A stretch of DNA of 37,299 bases, from contig JANOPQ010000058.1 in NCBI GenBank assembly GCA_031421935.1, positions 1 through 37,299 of the forward strand, read 5' to 3'. The translations under genes and the position numbers were made by a program. The DNA is from JAJTFW01 sp031421935. GTDB taxonomy: Bacteria > Bacteroidota > Bacteroidia > AKYH767-A > OLB10. How positions within the stretch are numbered: position 1 is the stretch's first letter; each line of letters begins with the position of its first letter. Positions 1 through 8,584 of the stretch are shown here, piece by piece. The notes under the pieces were generated by a model. It saw nothing but the letters and a program-made list of their open reading frames with translations, was not told the origin of the DNA and made no database searches.

Positions 1-1
1 C

Positions 2-454
2 TTGATTTTACCTATCGCAGCCATTCGCGGAGAAGGAACTTCCAATGACTATTTTCCACCTGAAATTCCTGCGTTACCTGCTTTTAGTTTACAAAAGGCA
101 GTTTCTACAACGATTCGGGATTTTGGAAAAGACTACTGGACAGGCACAGTATACACGACCAACCGCAGAGTATGGGAACACGATACTGAGTTTAAAAAAT
201 ACCTAGCTAAATTGAGATGTATGGGTATTGATATGGAAACTGCGACCATATTCATTACAGGATTTGCCAACCAAATTTCTACGGGTGCATTATTATTAGT
301 GTCGGATCAACCGATGATACCGGAGGGAATAAAAACAGCGGATAGTGATACCAAAGTAACCAAGAGTTATGTGGAAGATCACATCAAAATTGGAATTGCT
401 GCATTGAATGAAATCATCAACAATGGCAATACTGTAAAACATTTGAAATTTTAA
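2..454 (+). CDS. amn: AMP nucleosidase, C-terminal part (5' end outside window)
   Basis: This is the C-terminal ~150 residues of a PNP/UDP-phosphorylase-superfamily nucleosidase. The family hydrolyses AMP to adenine and ribose 5-phosphate in purine salvage. Visible signatures are the substrate-pocket stretch GIDMETATIF, in which the M-E pair is the usual ribose-binding element, and the tail TGALLLVSDQPMIPEGIKT, characteristic of the short (~260 aa) Bacteroidota AMP-nucleosidase-like family. The reading frame is open to the left edge, so the first TTG in frame is not a start. The stop TAA is at 452-454. The next gene, holA, begins 17 nt later on the same strand, so co-transcription is likely. 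The related futalosine hydrolase (MqnB) was considered because mqnA lies downstream, but the sequence reads as the AMP-nucleosidase type. Confidence 0.85.
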   Translation: MILPIAAIRGEGTSNDYFPPEIPALPAFSLQKAVSTTIRDFGKDYWTGTVYTTNRRVWEHDTEFKKYLAKLRCMGIDMETATIFITGFANQISTGALLLVSDQPMIPEGIKTADSDTKVTKSYVEDHIKIGIAALNEIINNGNTVKHLKF

Positions 455-471
455 TTCTGGATTGAAGGGGA

Positions 472-1533
472 ATGGCGCAGAAGACAATTGATGAAATAAA
501 AAGAGATTTAAAAAATAAAATCTACCATCCTGTCTATTTACTACAAGGAGATGAGCCTTATTATATAGATGTTGTTACTGAGATGCTTGAAAATTCTGTG
601 CTCGATGACATGGAAAAAGAATTTAATCAGACAGTACTATATGGTAAAGACTGTGAAATATTAAGTTTGATTAGTGCAGCCAAACGATATCCGATGATGT
701 CGAATTATCAGGTAGTCATCATTAAAGAAGCGCAGGAAATAAAGGCACTCCTACCAAAAGCAAAAAGTAAAAGTGAAGATGGAGGCGAAGAAAAAAACGA
801 TAGCGTCCCTTTATTAAATTACCTTACCAATCCACTTTCTTCAACGCTTCTAGTTTTAGCTATGAAGTATAAGGCGCTCGACAAGCGCGGTAAATTATAC
901 AAGGCCATAGAAAAAAACGGAGTTGTTTTTGAGTCGAAGAAAATGTACGACGACAAACTTCCTAAATGGATAGAGAATTATTTAGCAGAGAAAAATTCAA
1001 AAATCTCTCCGAAGGCTGCGCAACTTATGTCGGAGCATTTAGGAAATGATTTATCGAGGATTGCCAATGAATGTGACAAATTACTCATAAATGTTAAGTC
1101 GAAGGAGACCATCGATGTTAAACATATCGAACTTTACATTGGTGTTAGTAAAGAGTTTAATATTTTTGAATTGCAAAAAGCTTTAGGCAAAAGAGACGTT
1201 TACACATGCATTAAGATTGCAAATTATTTTACTGCAAATCCGAAGAGCAATCCAATACAAGTAACGATGGCGATGCTTTATACTTATTTCACTAAAGTAC
1301 TTTTATATCATTCTTTGAATGACAAATCCAGAAATGCAGTTGCGGTGGCTTTAAAAGTAAATCCATTCTTTGTAGATGATTATTTCACGGCGGGAAAAAA
1401 TTATAGTCCGGAGCATGTAGAAAAAAACATCAGTTTACTTCGAGAGTTTGATTTAAGATCAAAAGGTGTAGGGGCTTCCACTTTAGGGAACGAGGATTAC
1501 ATGAAAGAATTTGTATATAAATTAATTCATTAG
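472..1533 (+). CDS. holA: DNA polymerase III subunit delta
   Basis: The product is 353 aa, the usual size for HolA. Delta is the clamp-loader subunit that opens the beta sliding clamp. The N-terminus (HPVYLLQGDEPYYIDVVTEM, residues ~19-38) is the degenerate AAA+ nucleotide-binding start typical of HolA. The centre has the family pattern SKKMYDDKLPKWIENYL followed by LGNDLSRIANECDKLLI (~residues 190-206), and the C-terminal third is the helical collar domain (FNIFELQKALGKRD onward). An acidic/basic insert (KSKSEDGGEEKND) near residue 105 is probably a surface loop. The ATG at 472 is chosen because it places the conserved HPVYLL segment at the expected distance. An AAGGGG stretch lies directly upstream but too close to be an ideal ribosome-binding site. 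It sits between amn and mqnA (7-nt gap), probably as one operon. Confidence 0.93.
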   Translation: MAQKTIDEIKRDLKNKIYHPVYLLQGDEPYYIDVVTEMLENSVLDDMEKEFNQTVLYGKDCEILSLISAAKRYPMMSNYQVVIIKEAQEIKALLPKAKSKSEDGGEEKNDSVPLLNYLTNPLSSTLLVLAMKYKALDKRGKLYKAIEKNGVVFESKKMYDDKLPKWIENYLAEKNSKISPKAAQLMSEHLGNDLSRIANECDKLLINVKSKETIDVKHIELYIGVSKEFNIFELQKALGKRDVYTCIKIANYFTANPKSNPIQVTMAMLYTYFTKVLLYHSLNDKSRNAVAVALKVNPFFVDDYFTAGKNYSPEHVEKNISLLREFDLRSKGVGASTLGNEDYMKEFVYKLIH

Positions 1534-1540
1534 AAAACGG

Positions 1541-2296
1541 GTGCAAAACAAAACTCGAATATCTGTTGTTTCCTATTTAAATGCTCGACCTTTTGTATTT
1601 GGAATGGAGCATCAATTAGCGGATGATGAATTCATCATTGAAAAAGACATTCCCTCTACATGTGCTTCTAAACTTATGCGAAATCAAACGGATATTGGAT
1701 TGATTCCAGTAGCGATGATTTCATCTTTAAAGGAAGCTCATCTTATTACTTCCTATGGAATCGTAGCAGATGGAAAAGTAGATTCAGTAGTGCTTGTTAG
1801 CAATTCCCCATTGACTGAAATAAAAAAAATTGTTTTAGATCAAGAATCGAGAACCTCAGTATTACTTGCAAAAATATTAGCCAAAGAATTATGGAACATC
1901 CATCCAGAATGGATTAAAGAAAATACGGAGAGTTCAATACTTCAAGAGGAAGAATTTACAGCTGCCGTCATTATTGGCGACCGAGCTTTGAAACATAAAT
2001 CTACATTCACTTATTGTTATGACTTAGCAGCATGTTGGAAAGAACTCACGGGTCTACCTTTTGTATTTGCAGCTTGGGTTAGTAATAAGTTAATTGATGA
2101 CGGAATTATTCAGAAGTTAGAATCCTCATTTCATTATGGCGTAACCCATCGAGAAGAAATTTTTCCAACACTAGCATTAGAATATCCCGAATTTAATATT
2201 TCGCAATACTTACAGAAAAGAATACTTTATAAAATAGACAACAAAGCCCGGGAAGGACTTCAATTGTTTTTAAAAAAGATTAAGGAATTAAGTTAA
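1541..2296 (+). CDS. mqnA: Chorismate dehydratase MqnA (futalosine menaquinone pathway)
   Basis: This 251-aa protein belongs to the periplasmic-binding-fold MqnA/MqnD family. MqnA dehydrates chorismate to 3-[(1-carboxyvinyl)oxy]benzoate, the first step of the futalosine route to menaquinone. The N-terminus ISVVSYLNARPFVFGMEHQ carries the family signature S-Y-L-N-x-x-P. Further family segments are DIGLIPVAMISSL (~51-63), AAVIIGDRALK (~140-151) and YDLAACWKELTGLPFVFAAW (~159-178). The start is a GTG at 1541, 7 nt after the holA stop; no in-frame ATG precedes the conserved Ser-Tyr-Leu-Asn motif. It is last in the amn-holA-mqnA run and ends 4 nt from the stop of the convergent gene at 2301. No other mqn gene is in the window. 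The family call is firm; MqnD is excluded by the N-terminal signature. Confidence 0.9.
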   Translation: MQNKTRISVVSYLNARPFVFGMEHQLADDEFIIEKDIPSTCASKLMRNQTDIGLIPVAMISSLKEAHLITSYGIVADGKVDSVVLVSNSPLTEIKKIVLDQESRTSVLLAKILAKELWNIHPEWIKENTESSILQEEEFTAAVIIGDRALKHKSTFTYCYDLAACWKELTGLPFVFAAWVSNKLIDDGIIQKLESSFHYGVTHREEIFPTLALEYPEFNISQYLQKRILYKIDNKAREGLQLFLKKIKELS

Positions 2297-2300
2297 AAAA

Positions 2301-2588
2301 TTAAGCTCTATGATCGCCATCAAAATCGAAAAGTCGATCAGTATCATCTGAAGCTTTTTTTATCAATTGCATCTGTGTTTTCGTCAATCCTTGATCTTGT
2401 TGATTCATTCTCGCGTTAATTTTATCGCTTGATGAAGTTGATTTATTTCGACTTGGAATTAAGCGTACCATCAATTCGTTCACAAAAGTTAATCGTTGCG
2501 CTGGCTCTAACTGTTGCAATAAATTTTTCATTTGAACGATGCATTGATCGAGTTCTTGCTTTACTTGAATCTCAGAATTTGTTTTCAT
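2301..2588 (-). CDS. Hypothetical protein, 95 aa
   Basis: I do not recognise a family. The product is small, soluble and highly polar, with no signal peptide or membrane segment. The N-terminal half (~1-45) is predicted helical with regularly spaced hydrophobics (CIVQMKNLLQQLEPAQRLTFVNELMVRL). A Ser/Lys/Asn-rich linker (NKSTSSSDKINARMNQQDQG) follows, then a second short amphipathic helix and an acidic tail (DDTDRLFDFDGDHR). The ATG at 2588 lies 43 nt downstream of the histidine-kinase stop on the same strand, so it is probably the distal gene of that transcript. This suggests, but does not show, a link to the two-component pair. Coding status rests on ORF length and operon-like placement; a 91-aa ORF on the opposite strand overlaps it and is taken as a shadow. 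Confidence 0.6.
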   Translation of the reverse strand: MKTNSEIQVKQELDQCIVQMKNLLQQLEPAQRLTFVNELMVRLIPSRNKSTSSSDKINARMNQQDQGLTKTQMQLIKKASDDTDRLFDFDGDHRA

Positions 2589-2631
2589 GGCTGGTGTTTA
2601 AGTCCTTTTACGACGAAGTTGAAAAAGTGTT

Positions 2632-4392
2632 TCACGACATAAAATCTTCAGCAAGCAATGACTCTTCCATACTTGCCTTTTTTACTTTTGGCCAATTAAA
2701 ATAGAATGTGGCTCCTTTTCCTTTTTCCGACTCCACCCATATCTTTCCACCTTCTTCTTCAACAATCTTTTTAACGATGGCGAGTCCAACACCACGAGAT
2801 TCCACTTCATCACGCGCATTCAACGTTTGGAAGATTACAAAAATCTTTTCATGATAACGCGGTTCGATACCAGGGCCATTATCTTTCACAAAAAACTTCC
2901 AGTCGGTTCCTTGATCTTCACATCCAATTTCTACTTGAATGTCTTCTTTATCGTTATACTTAATAGAGTTATGGATAAGATTCAAAAATACTTGCTGAAG
3001 CTTAACTCGTTCGGCTTTCATATTGGGCAAATTATCTCTTACGTTGATTACTGCATTTGCAGGTGGTCCGATGAGATCAATAGAATCACGAACCAATTCA
3101 TTCACTTCGAATGGTTGAAGCTCACCTGAGTTTTTACTCGCTTTCGTATAATCTAGAATTCCATTAATTAATCCTTCCATACGAACTACACGACCTTTGA
3201 TAGTATTAAAATGTTCTAATACATCAGCAGGTAGACGATCACCCATATCCTCTTCAATCCATCCCGTTAAATTTCCAATTGCACGAAGAGGTGCTTTTAA
3301 GTCATGAGAAACTACATAAGCGAATTTGTCGAGCTCAGAAATTGTTTTCTCCAAATTCTTCATATAGCGATTCATTTTCTCTTCGGCTAATTTTCTAGGC
3401 GTGATATCACTTTCGATATAGATATACTTCGCTTCGGAATCGGTATCGGCATCTGAAGCAATTGGAGTCATCGTAATTTGTGTCCAGAATGGTTCACCTG
3501 ATTTCTTATACTTTAAAAGTTCACAAGAAAAAGCTTCATGATTTTTGATGGCTTGATTTAAGGCATCAATTGTATCTTGATTCGATTTTTTTCCTGTTAA
3601 AAGTTGATGTGGGTTATTTCCAACAATATCATCAAAAGTAAATCCTGTAAGGCGAACAAATCCATCATTCACCCATTCTGCAATTCCTTCGCTGTTGGTA
3701 ATAATGATTGCATTATCTGCCTTACTCGCTACAATAGAAAGTTTATGTAATTCCTTATTCGCTTCTCTCAACTCATTTCGTTGCACGGTTATTCTCTCAA
3801 TGACAACATTTTTTCCGCTCTCCAGATAATTCATCTGAGCAGAAAGAATTAACATGGCTAAAAAGAAAGTGGTGAGGTAATCGATATTTATTAATTCTGC
3901 GGTATCTCCAATCAGTGCATAGGATATTAAGTCAGTATATTCTGTGGCGTACCAAAAGAAAACAATATTTATTGCGATGAGGGTAAACACGATTTTACCG
4001 GCAGTATTCCCTAGCAGCATGTATCCCAACAACATGAGTCCCGCCATGTACATGATTGCCGATGCTCGAATACCTCCAGAATAATAAGAAATGATATGAA
4101 GTGTAGAGAAAGCACCCAGCACGATCACGTAATATGCAAGTCGATGATTTTTATGAAATGGCAGATAGAAAAAATTTGCAACTAGTACTAATCCAAGAAT
4201 TCCTATAAGAATACCCGCAAAATTACCCACATTAACCACGTACCAAGCTTGAAAAAAAGCATAAAAAATAACAGCTGCTGCTGTGATGGTAGTTGTTCTA
4301 AACAGACGGTATCTCTGACGTGCGATGAGATCATCAGCAGGGATACTGTTGTGATACTTTTCGTTATTCTTGAATATATTTAGATTACGCAT
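2632..4392 (-). CDS. Membrane PAS-domain sensor histidine kinase
   Basis: This 586-aa sensor kinase starts with a cytoplasmic N-terminus of ~30 residues. Six hydrophobic segments follow (~33-52, 56-77, 84-103, 111-128, 132-149, 171-187). Next come a short coiled coil (~192-217), a PAS domain (~219-333, with the FTFDDIVGNNPHQLL motif and a PAC-like end YIESDITPRKLAEE), a HisKA helix with phospho-acceptor His363 in SHDLKAPLR, and a HATPase domain. The HATPase has an N box (NLIHNSIKYN, 471-480), a G1 box (DNGPGIE, 504-510) and a G2 box (GVGLAIV, 534-540). All catalytic boxes are intact. There is no extracellular sensor domain, so the signal is probably sensed in the membrane or by PAS. A divergent single-domain response regulator 143 nt away is the obvious partner. 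The stimulus is unknown. Confidence 0.9.
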   Translation of the reverse strand: MRNLNIFKNNEKYHNSIPADDLIARQRYRLFRTTTITAAAVIFYAFFQAWYVVNVGNFAGILIGILGLVLVANFFYLPFHKNHRLAYYVIVLGAFSTLHIISYYSGGIRASAIMYMAGLMLLGYMLLGNTAGKIVFTLIAINIVFFWYATEYTDLISYALIGDTAELINIDYLTTFFLAMLILSAQMNYLESGKNVVIERITVQRNELREANKELHKLSIVASKADNAIIITNSEGIAEWVNDGFVRLTGFTFDDIVGNNPHQLLTGKKSNQDTIDALNQAIKNHEAFSCELLKYKKSGEPFWTQITMTPIASDADTDSEAKYIYIESDITPRKLAEEKMNRYMKNLEKTISELDKFAYVVSHDLKAPLRAIGNLTGWIEEDMGDRLPADVLEHFNTIKGRVVRMEGLINGILDYTKASKNSGELQPFEVNELVRDSIDLIGPPANAVINVRDNLPNMKAERVKLQQVFLNLIHNSIKYNDKEDIQVEIGCEDQGTDWKFFVKDNGPGIEPRYHEKIFVIFQTLNARDEVESRGVGLAIVKKIVEEEGGKIWVESEKGKGATFYFNWPKVKKASMEESLLAEDFMS

Positions 4393-4535
4393 TTTAATTT
4401 CTTAACCGCTTAGCCCTTTTTTGTTTGTTTTATTAATTCTACATTTGACAACGCAGAATACTAGAAAAAGAATATTCACTAATGTTGTGTACGAACATTA
4501 GCTTTAGTTGTTACAATACTTATAAAAAATAAGCT

Positions 4536-4964
4536 ATGAGCGAACAAACTATCACTATTCTTCACGTAGAGGATGATCAGGTTGACAAAATGGTTATTGA
4601 GAGAGTAATTAAACGACTTAATCTTACCAATAATTTACTGCACGCATCGAATGGCGAAGAGGCTTTGGATGTGCTGCGAGGAACCAATGGAAAAGAGAAG
4701 TTGGAGAAATTACCACAAGTAATTTTGCTGGACATCAACATGCCAAAAATGAATGGACTAGAGTTCTTAAAAGAACTGAGAAGCGATCCTTCAATTAATT
4801 TCATTAGTGTTTTTGTGTTAACCACCTCTAATGATGATTATGACCGAAAAGAAGCATACCAACATAATGTTGCTGGATATTTTGTAAAGCCGGTAGACAT
4901 TAGTCAGTTTGAAACCACCTTTCTGACTTTATCCAATTTCTGGAAGATTTGCGTTTGGCCATAA
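4536..4964 (+). CDS. Single-domain response regulator (Rcp1-like receiver)
   Basis: This 142-aa protein is a lone CheY-like receiver with no output domain. It has the acidic pair E12-D13 (LHVEDDQ), phospho-acceptor D66 in VILLDINMPKMNG, the conserved T96/T97 (VFVLTTSNDDYD) and K118 in YFVKPVD, so the active site is complete. The D-D-Y-D-R-x-x-A-Y pattern after beta-4 and the aromatic C-terminus (FWKICVWP) match the Rcp1-like subfamily often paired with HisKA kinases of the SHDLKAPLR type. It is transcribed divergently from the kinase at 2632-4392. Because it lacks a DNA-binding domain it probably acts by protein contact or in a phosphorelay. Start ATG at 4536 has no strong Shine-Dalgarno sequence. 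Confidence 0.9.
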   Translation: MSEQTITILHVEDDQVDKMVIERVIKRLNLTNNLLHASNGEEALDVLRGTNGKEKLEKLPQVILLDINMPKMNGLEFLKELRSDPSINFISVFVLTTSNDDYDRKEAYQHNVAGYFVKPVDISQFETTFLTLSNFWKICVWP

Positions 4965-5007
4965 AAAAGGATTTACTGTTAAAATTAGATTTCAACAATA
5001 AATCCTT
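4963..5007 (-). terminator. Probable hairpin terminator between convergent genes
   Basis: The inverted repeat AAGGATTTA (4967-4975) / TAAATCCTT (4999-5007) is extended by inner TGTT/AACA and AAAT/ATTT pairings. It lies between the stops of the response regulator (4964) and the PLP enzyme (5026). On the minus strand the stem is followed by a T run (complement of A 4963-4968), so it would best terminate the minus-strand gene. The stem is AT-rich, so the call is moderate. Confidence 0.5.
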
Positions 5008-5025
5008 GTATTATTTTGATCTTAA

Positions 5026-6315
5026 TTAGACTTTTTGACGCTTATCCATTTTAAAATACCGATTTATCTCTTTCATTGAAGTACCGGTATCAGCCATTGC
5101 CAAAGGCAATTGTTGAGCAATTTGATTCAACAATCCATTAATATCTTCCTTGCTCATATGTAATGAAAGGGGAATTCTCATCCCTGTATTATTGTAAGAA
5201 ACAGAAGGGAAAACCGAGAGGTTCACATAGTATCCATTATTTACAAGTCGACTTACCATATTGTATCCCATTTGTGGTTTGCCTAAACAAACAAATCTCA
5301 CTGGCGAAATATCTTCTGAAATCATTGGGATTTCAAGAAGCTTAGCTGTTTGATTAAAATATTTAATTCGGTCTTGCAATTGTTTTTGCAACGTGTAAAT
5401 TTCCGAAGACAAATGAATTTTGGCGGAGGCTACTGCTGCGCCGAGAATAGGCGGAGGAATTTGAATTGAAAAAATTGACGTTTTGCCGTAATCATGGACA
5501 CGACGAAATTCTTCTTCATTTGGAAAAATCATTACACCACCGCTTGCTCCAAACGCTTTACCTAATGACGTTGTTAAATACATGCGATCATGTTTAGGCA
5601 CTTCACTTCTAACATAGCCTGCACCGTTTTCACCTGACCAACTCATTCCATGTGCATCATCGATGTACAAATGAAGTTGTTCATAAATATCCATCAACTT
5701 AACGATTTCTTTAACGGGAGCTAAATCACCAAACATCGAATAAACTCCATCCGACAAATACCAAATTTTTTTATGTGTAAGACTTAATTCTTTCACGCGA
5801 TCTTCAAGTAAGTCCAATCGATTGTGACGAATAATTTCCACATGAATATTTCTTTCCTTCAACAAGGAGACAGCCATTTGAACACTTGAATGAACGCTAA
5901 CGTCCATGACGATGGCATCTTCATCACCAATAAGAATTGGAAGATTGCTTAAGTGCCCAAGTGTAGTCGTATTAAAAACAGCAGCAGGCGCATCAAATAT
6001 TTTAGCTAATTTTTCCTCTAACTCACCATACAATGGGGAGGAGAGATACGAGCGGGATGAAGAAAACTGAACACCGAAACGCGTGATTGCATCAATTGCT
6101 CCACCCATCAATCGTTGGTCAAGATCAAGACCGAGGTAACTACAAGAACTAAAGTTCTTCAGTTTTTTTCCTTTTAATGTTACATGACGACCATCAAATT
6201 CGTCATCTTCCACTGTTTGCAATATAATTCCTAACTTTTTACCTGAAATAGAAACTTCGTCTAGCAATTCGAGAATTTGTTCGTGCTTACTTTTTACACT
6301 GTTGCCAACTTCCAT
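5026..6315 (-). CDS. PLP-dependent alpha-oxoamine-synthase-like enzyme (KBL/BioF/SPT family)
   Basis: The product is 429 aa, aminotransferase fold type I, of the family that condenses an amino acid with an acyl-CoA (8-amino-7-oxononanoate synthase, 2-amino-3-ketobutyrate-CoA ligase, serine palmitoyltransferase). Family marks are the entry motif NFSSCSYLGLDLDQRL (~54-69), SSSRSYLSSPLYGELEEKLA (~85-104), the cofactor-stacking His142 in VSVHSSVQ, the substrate/PLP stretch YIDDAHGMSWSG (217-228, Asp and His) and the Schiff-base Lys253 in TTSLGKAFGASGG. It stands alone between terminator-like sequence and the gene at 6533, with no biotin, threonine-degradation or acyl-carrier gene beside it, so the substrate cannot be inferred. 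Sphingolipid or sulfonolipid synthesis is possible for Bacteroidota, but the sequence alone does not distinguish them. Confidence 0.8.
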   Translation of the reverse strand: MEVGNSVKSKHEQILELLDEVSISGKKLGIILQTVEDDEFDGRHVTLKGKKLKNFSSCSYLGLDLDQRLMGGAIDAITRFGVQFSSSRSYLSSPLYGELEEKLAKIFDAPAAVFNTTTLGHLSNLPILIGDEDAIVMDVSVHSSVQMAVSLLKERNIHVEIIRHNRLDLLEDRVKELSLTHKKIWYLSDGVYSMFGDLAPVKEIVKLMDIYEQLHLYIDDAHGMSWSGENGAGYVRSEVPKHDRMYLTTSLGKAFGASGGVMIFPNEEEFRRVHDYGKTSIFSIQIPPPILGAAVASAKIHLSSEIYTLQKQLQDRIKYFNQTAKLLEIPMISEDISPVRFVCLGKPQMGYNMVSRLVNNGYYVNLSVFPSVSYNNTGMRIPLSLHMSKEDINGLLNQIAQQLPLAMADTGTSMKEINRYFKMDKRQKV

Positions 6316-6532
6316 ACGTCATTTAGTTTTTTTTGAAGCAATATATGAAAAATTTCTTCACATACAAGCTCTGCTAAAATTAGTTTAGAGATGGAATTAA
6401 TTATCCTTCAAAGCAGACAGTTATTAACCTAACAATGTTAATTGAAAGCGACGCCGTTATCAAAAGAAAATTCGCTCCAGTTCATGGAAACTTTAAAAAG
6501 AAAAAAGAACATATAAGGGGTAAAAACAGGAA

Positions 6533-8482
6533 CTAGTTGAGTTTTGCTGTGGAAACTGCTTCCTTCACTTTTAACTCAAAGCCATTACTTCGTATATCCC
6601 CAAGAGTTACCATACATGGGCTTTCAAGGACTAAGTTTTGTGATAAGTTTAACACTTGAGATGTGCCTGCTTTATTTACTACTAATTTACCGATAACATT
6701 TTGTTTGGGTTGAGTTTGGAAAACACCTGTCTCTTGTGGATTAGAGTTCAAGTAATAATAATAGGTAGCTCCTGAGTTAAAACTTCGTTTTTCGGTTTGG
6801 ATATTTCCTTTTGAACCGTTTGAGTATATTCCTTCTGGATGACCAATTGCAAGCATGGCATTATTTTCCAAAACGAACTCGCCTTCACCTTTCACCACAA
6901 CTTTCTCGCAATACAATTCAGCACCTTCGCTAATCTGAAAGGTATGCCCTTTTGAAATATCACCAAATGTTTCACCTTTTATTTGCAATACATGGTTATT
7001 GGCGACTGTAACATTTCCAAGTTTTGCTTTACACAATGGTTTTTGAATCCATCTGGAGGTTCCTGTACCAGTTAAAATAAATTCAGAGGTGGTGCTTTTA
7101 TCCGTAGTGAAAATACCATTCAATAAAATGACATCTTCCTTAACATTCATCTTTAAACCTGCTTTTGATTTTGACTTTTCCAATTTTACATCGTAGAATT
7201 CACCTCCTTTAAAGATGAAATCTTGTGCAACTGAACAAGTTAAAATTCCATTGGTCGCTCCAAAAAATAAACCACCCATTTGAATAAAACTTCCCTTAAT
7301 GTTTAAAGAATTATTACCACTGAAGAAAATTCCTGAAAGTTCTGTTCCCGTTTTCCTTATTTCAAAATCGCCTTGAATCTGCTCAATTTTTCCACCAAGA
7401 TCAAGAGAAGAAACATCTGTTGCATCTAACACAAGATTTCCAAAATTAATTTCAGGTCGGAAAGTGCTGGATCCATATTTGAAAAACAACTGAGTAGAAT
7501 TCGGACTTAACCTATTCTTTAAACCTGGGAACCACCCTGTACTATTATGAATATACATGGCACCATTGTCCATATAAAATTCATTGAAAGAGTAAAAATC
7601 ATTGATTGAAGTATCCATCTGAACAACACCACCAAAAGCAACATACATTGCATTCAATCTTAATGGAGATGTAATTCGCAATTCACCTCCTTTTTCGATG
7701 ACTAATGTTTGTAGATTAGAACCTGTACTACTTATCATTCGATGTCCGGATTGAATAAAATAACTATTACGCACTTCATTCATTTGTCGAGGAGGCATAC
7801 CTGATCCATCTCTTTTTGAATTCCAAGAATTCACTTTACTCAACGAAAAATTACCCATTGAATAAAAGGGAATATTTGATTGCACAAATCGCTTTCCAAT
7901 TGGATCACCAACGACAGGCAAATAGGAAATTGCACCTATTCGAATTTCTTTACATATAGCATCCACTGTTCCAGGCGTTGAATTCGCATTAGTCAGTACA
8001 TCAAAAGTTAACCAAAAGAAATTTTTTCCTGGCAATAAAGTTTGACTTGCGGAAAACACAAAGGGTTTGTCGTTAAGAGTAGGTATCGTAGTCCCCACAA
8101 TTTGCTGAATGGAAAAATCAGGATCATTCCCTGTATACCATAAACGGGCATTTTCTATATTTTGTTCAATAGGCATGGAAGTACCAATAGCAGAGAATGT
8201 AAATGAATTCACTTTCACTGGTGTCCCTTTACCACTTGTCTCTACCACAACACCAATTACTTTTTGATTAATACTTCCTCTCAATACACCACTTGTATCT
8301 TGAAAAGTAGTGGCTTGTTTAAAAGTCATTGATGTGGCTGCTCTCCCCTCTTCCTTTTTTGTAAGATTGAAAACTACAATTAATAAAACTACCAGACCTG
8401 AAATGGCTGCAGTAGTTGCAATGAAAGTGAGACGAAGTTTTGTCTTAAGTGCCGTTTGTTGACGTAAATTTTTTCTTGCCAT
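6533..8482 (-). CDS. Membrane-anchored protein with BNR-associated N-terminal domain and beta-solenoid-like region
   Basis: The product is 649 aa. After a basic N-terminus (MARKNLRQQTALKTKLR) there is one hydrophobic segment (~19-40) with no cleavage-like small-residue motif, so it reads as a signal anchor. Residues ~60-200 match the BNR-associated N-terminal domain seen before sialidase/BNR repeats in Bacteroidota (NARLWYTGNDPDFSIQQIVG, then SASQTLLPGKNFFWLTFDV). No Asp-box sialidase repeat follows. Instead, from ~205 there is a long Gly/Asn/Thr-rich region of short beta-like repeats (for example YFIQSGHRMISSTGSNLQTL, then LVIEKGGELRIT) of the kind found in large secreted Bacteroidota surface proteins. 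No T9SS C-terminal sorting domain is present; the chain ends in FELKVKEAVSTAKLN. Function is unknown; an extracytoplasmic binding or structural role is an inference. Confidence 0.75.
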   Translation of the reverse strand: MARKNLRQQTALKTKLRLTFIATTAAISGLVVLLIVVFNLTKKEEGRAATSMTFKQATTFQDTSGVLRGSINQKVIGVVVETSGKGTPVKVNSFTFSAIGTSMPIEQNIENARLWYTGNDPDFSIQQIVGTTIPTLNDKPFVFSASQTLLPGKNFFWLTFDVLTNANSTPGTVDAICKEIRIGAISYLPVVGDPIGKRFVQSNIPFYSMGNFSLSKVNSWNSKRDGSGMPPRQMNEVRNSYFIQSGHRMISSTGSNLQTLVIEKGGELRITSPLRLNAMYVAFGGVVQMDTSINDFYSFNEFYMDNGAMYIHNSTGWFPGLKNRLSPNSTQLFFKYGSSTFRPEINFGNLVLDATDVSSLDLGGKIEQIQGDFEIRKTGTELSGIFFSGNNSLNIKGSFIQMGGLFFGATNGILTCSVAQDFIFKGGEFYDVKLEKSKSKAGLKMNVKEDVILLNGIFTTDKSTTSEFILTGTGTSRWIQKPLCKAKLGNVTVANNHVLQIKGETFGDISKGHTFQISEGAELYCEKVVVKGEGEFVLENNAMLAIGHPEGIYSNGSKGNIQTEKRSFNSGATYYYYLNSNPQETGVFQTQPKQNVIGKLVVNKAGTSQVLNLSQNLVLESPCMVTLGDIRSNGFELKVKEAVSTAKLN

Positions 8483-8584
8483 GATGGGCTTATTGTTTTA
8501 TGCCATCTTATACTCGAATTTTAAAGAAAAGGTTTTGCAACGAAAATTGAAACAGTAGGCACCATCTCCAGCTTCTTTGAAGGG

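Noticed and set aside
2..454. Futalosine hydrolase (MqnB) instead of AMP nucleosidase, given the nearby mqnA
   Set aside because: The C-terminal signature (VSDQPMIPEG and neighbours) fits the AMP-nucleosidase-like family better.
296..487. 63-aa minus-strand ORF over the amn-holA junction
   Set aside because: Antisense to the clear AMP nucleosidase frame, with no family resemblance.
2429..2704. 91-aa plus-strand ORF over the 95-aa gene and the kinase 3' end
   Set aside because: It overlaps a certain kinase gene antisense and its sequence shows no protein-like pattern; treated as a shadow.
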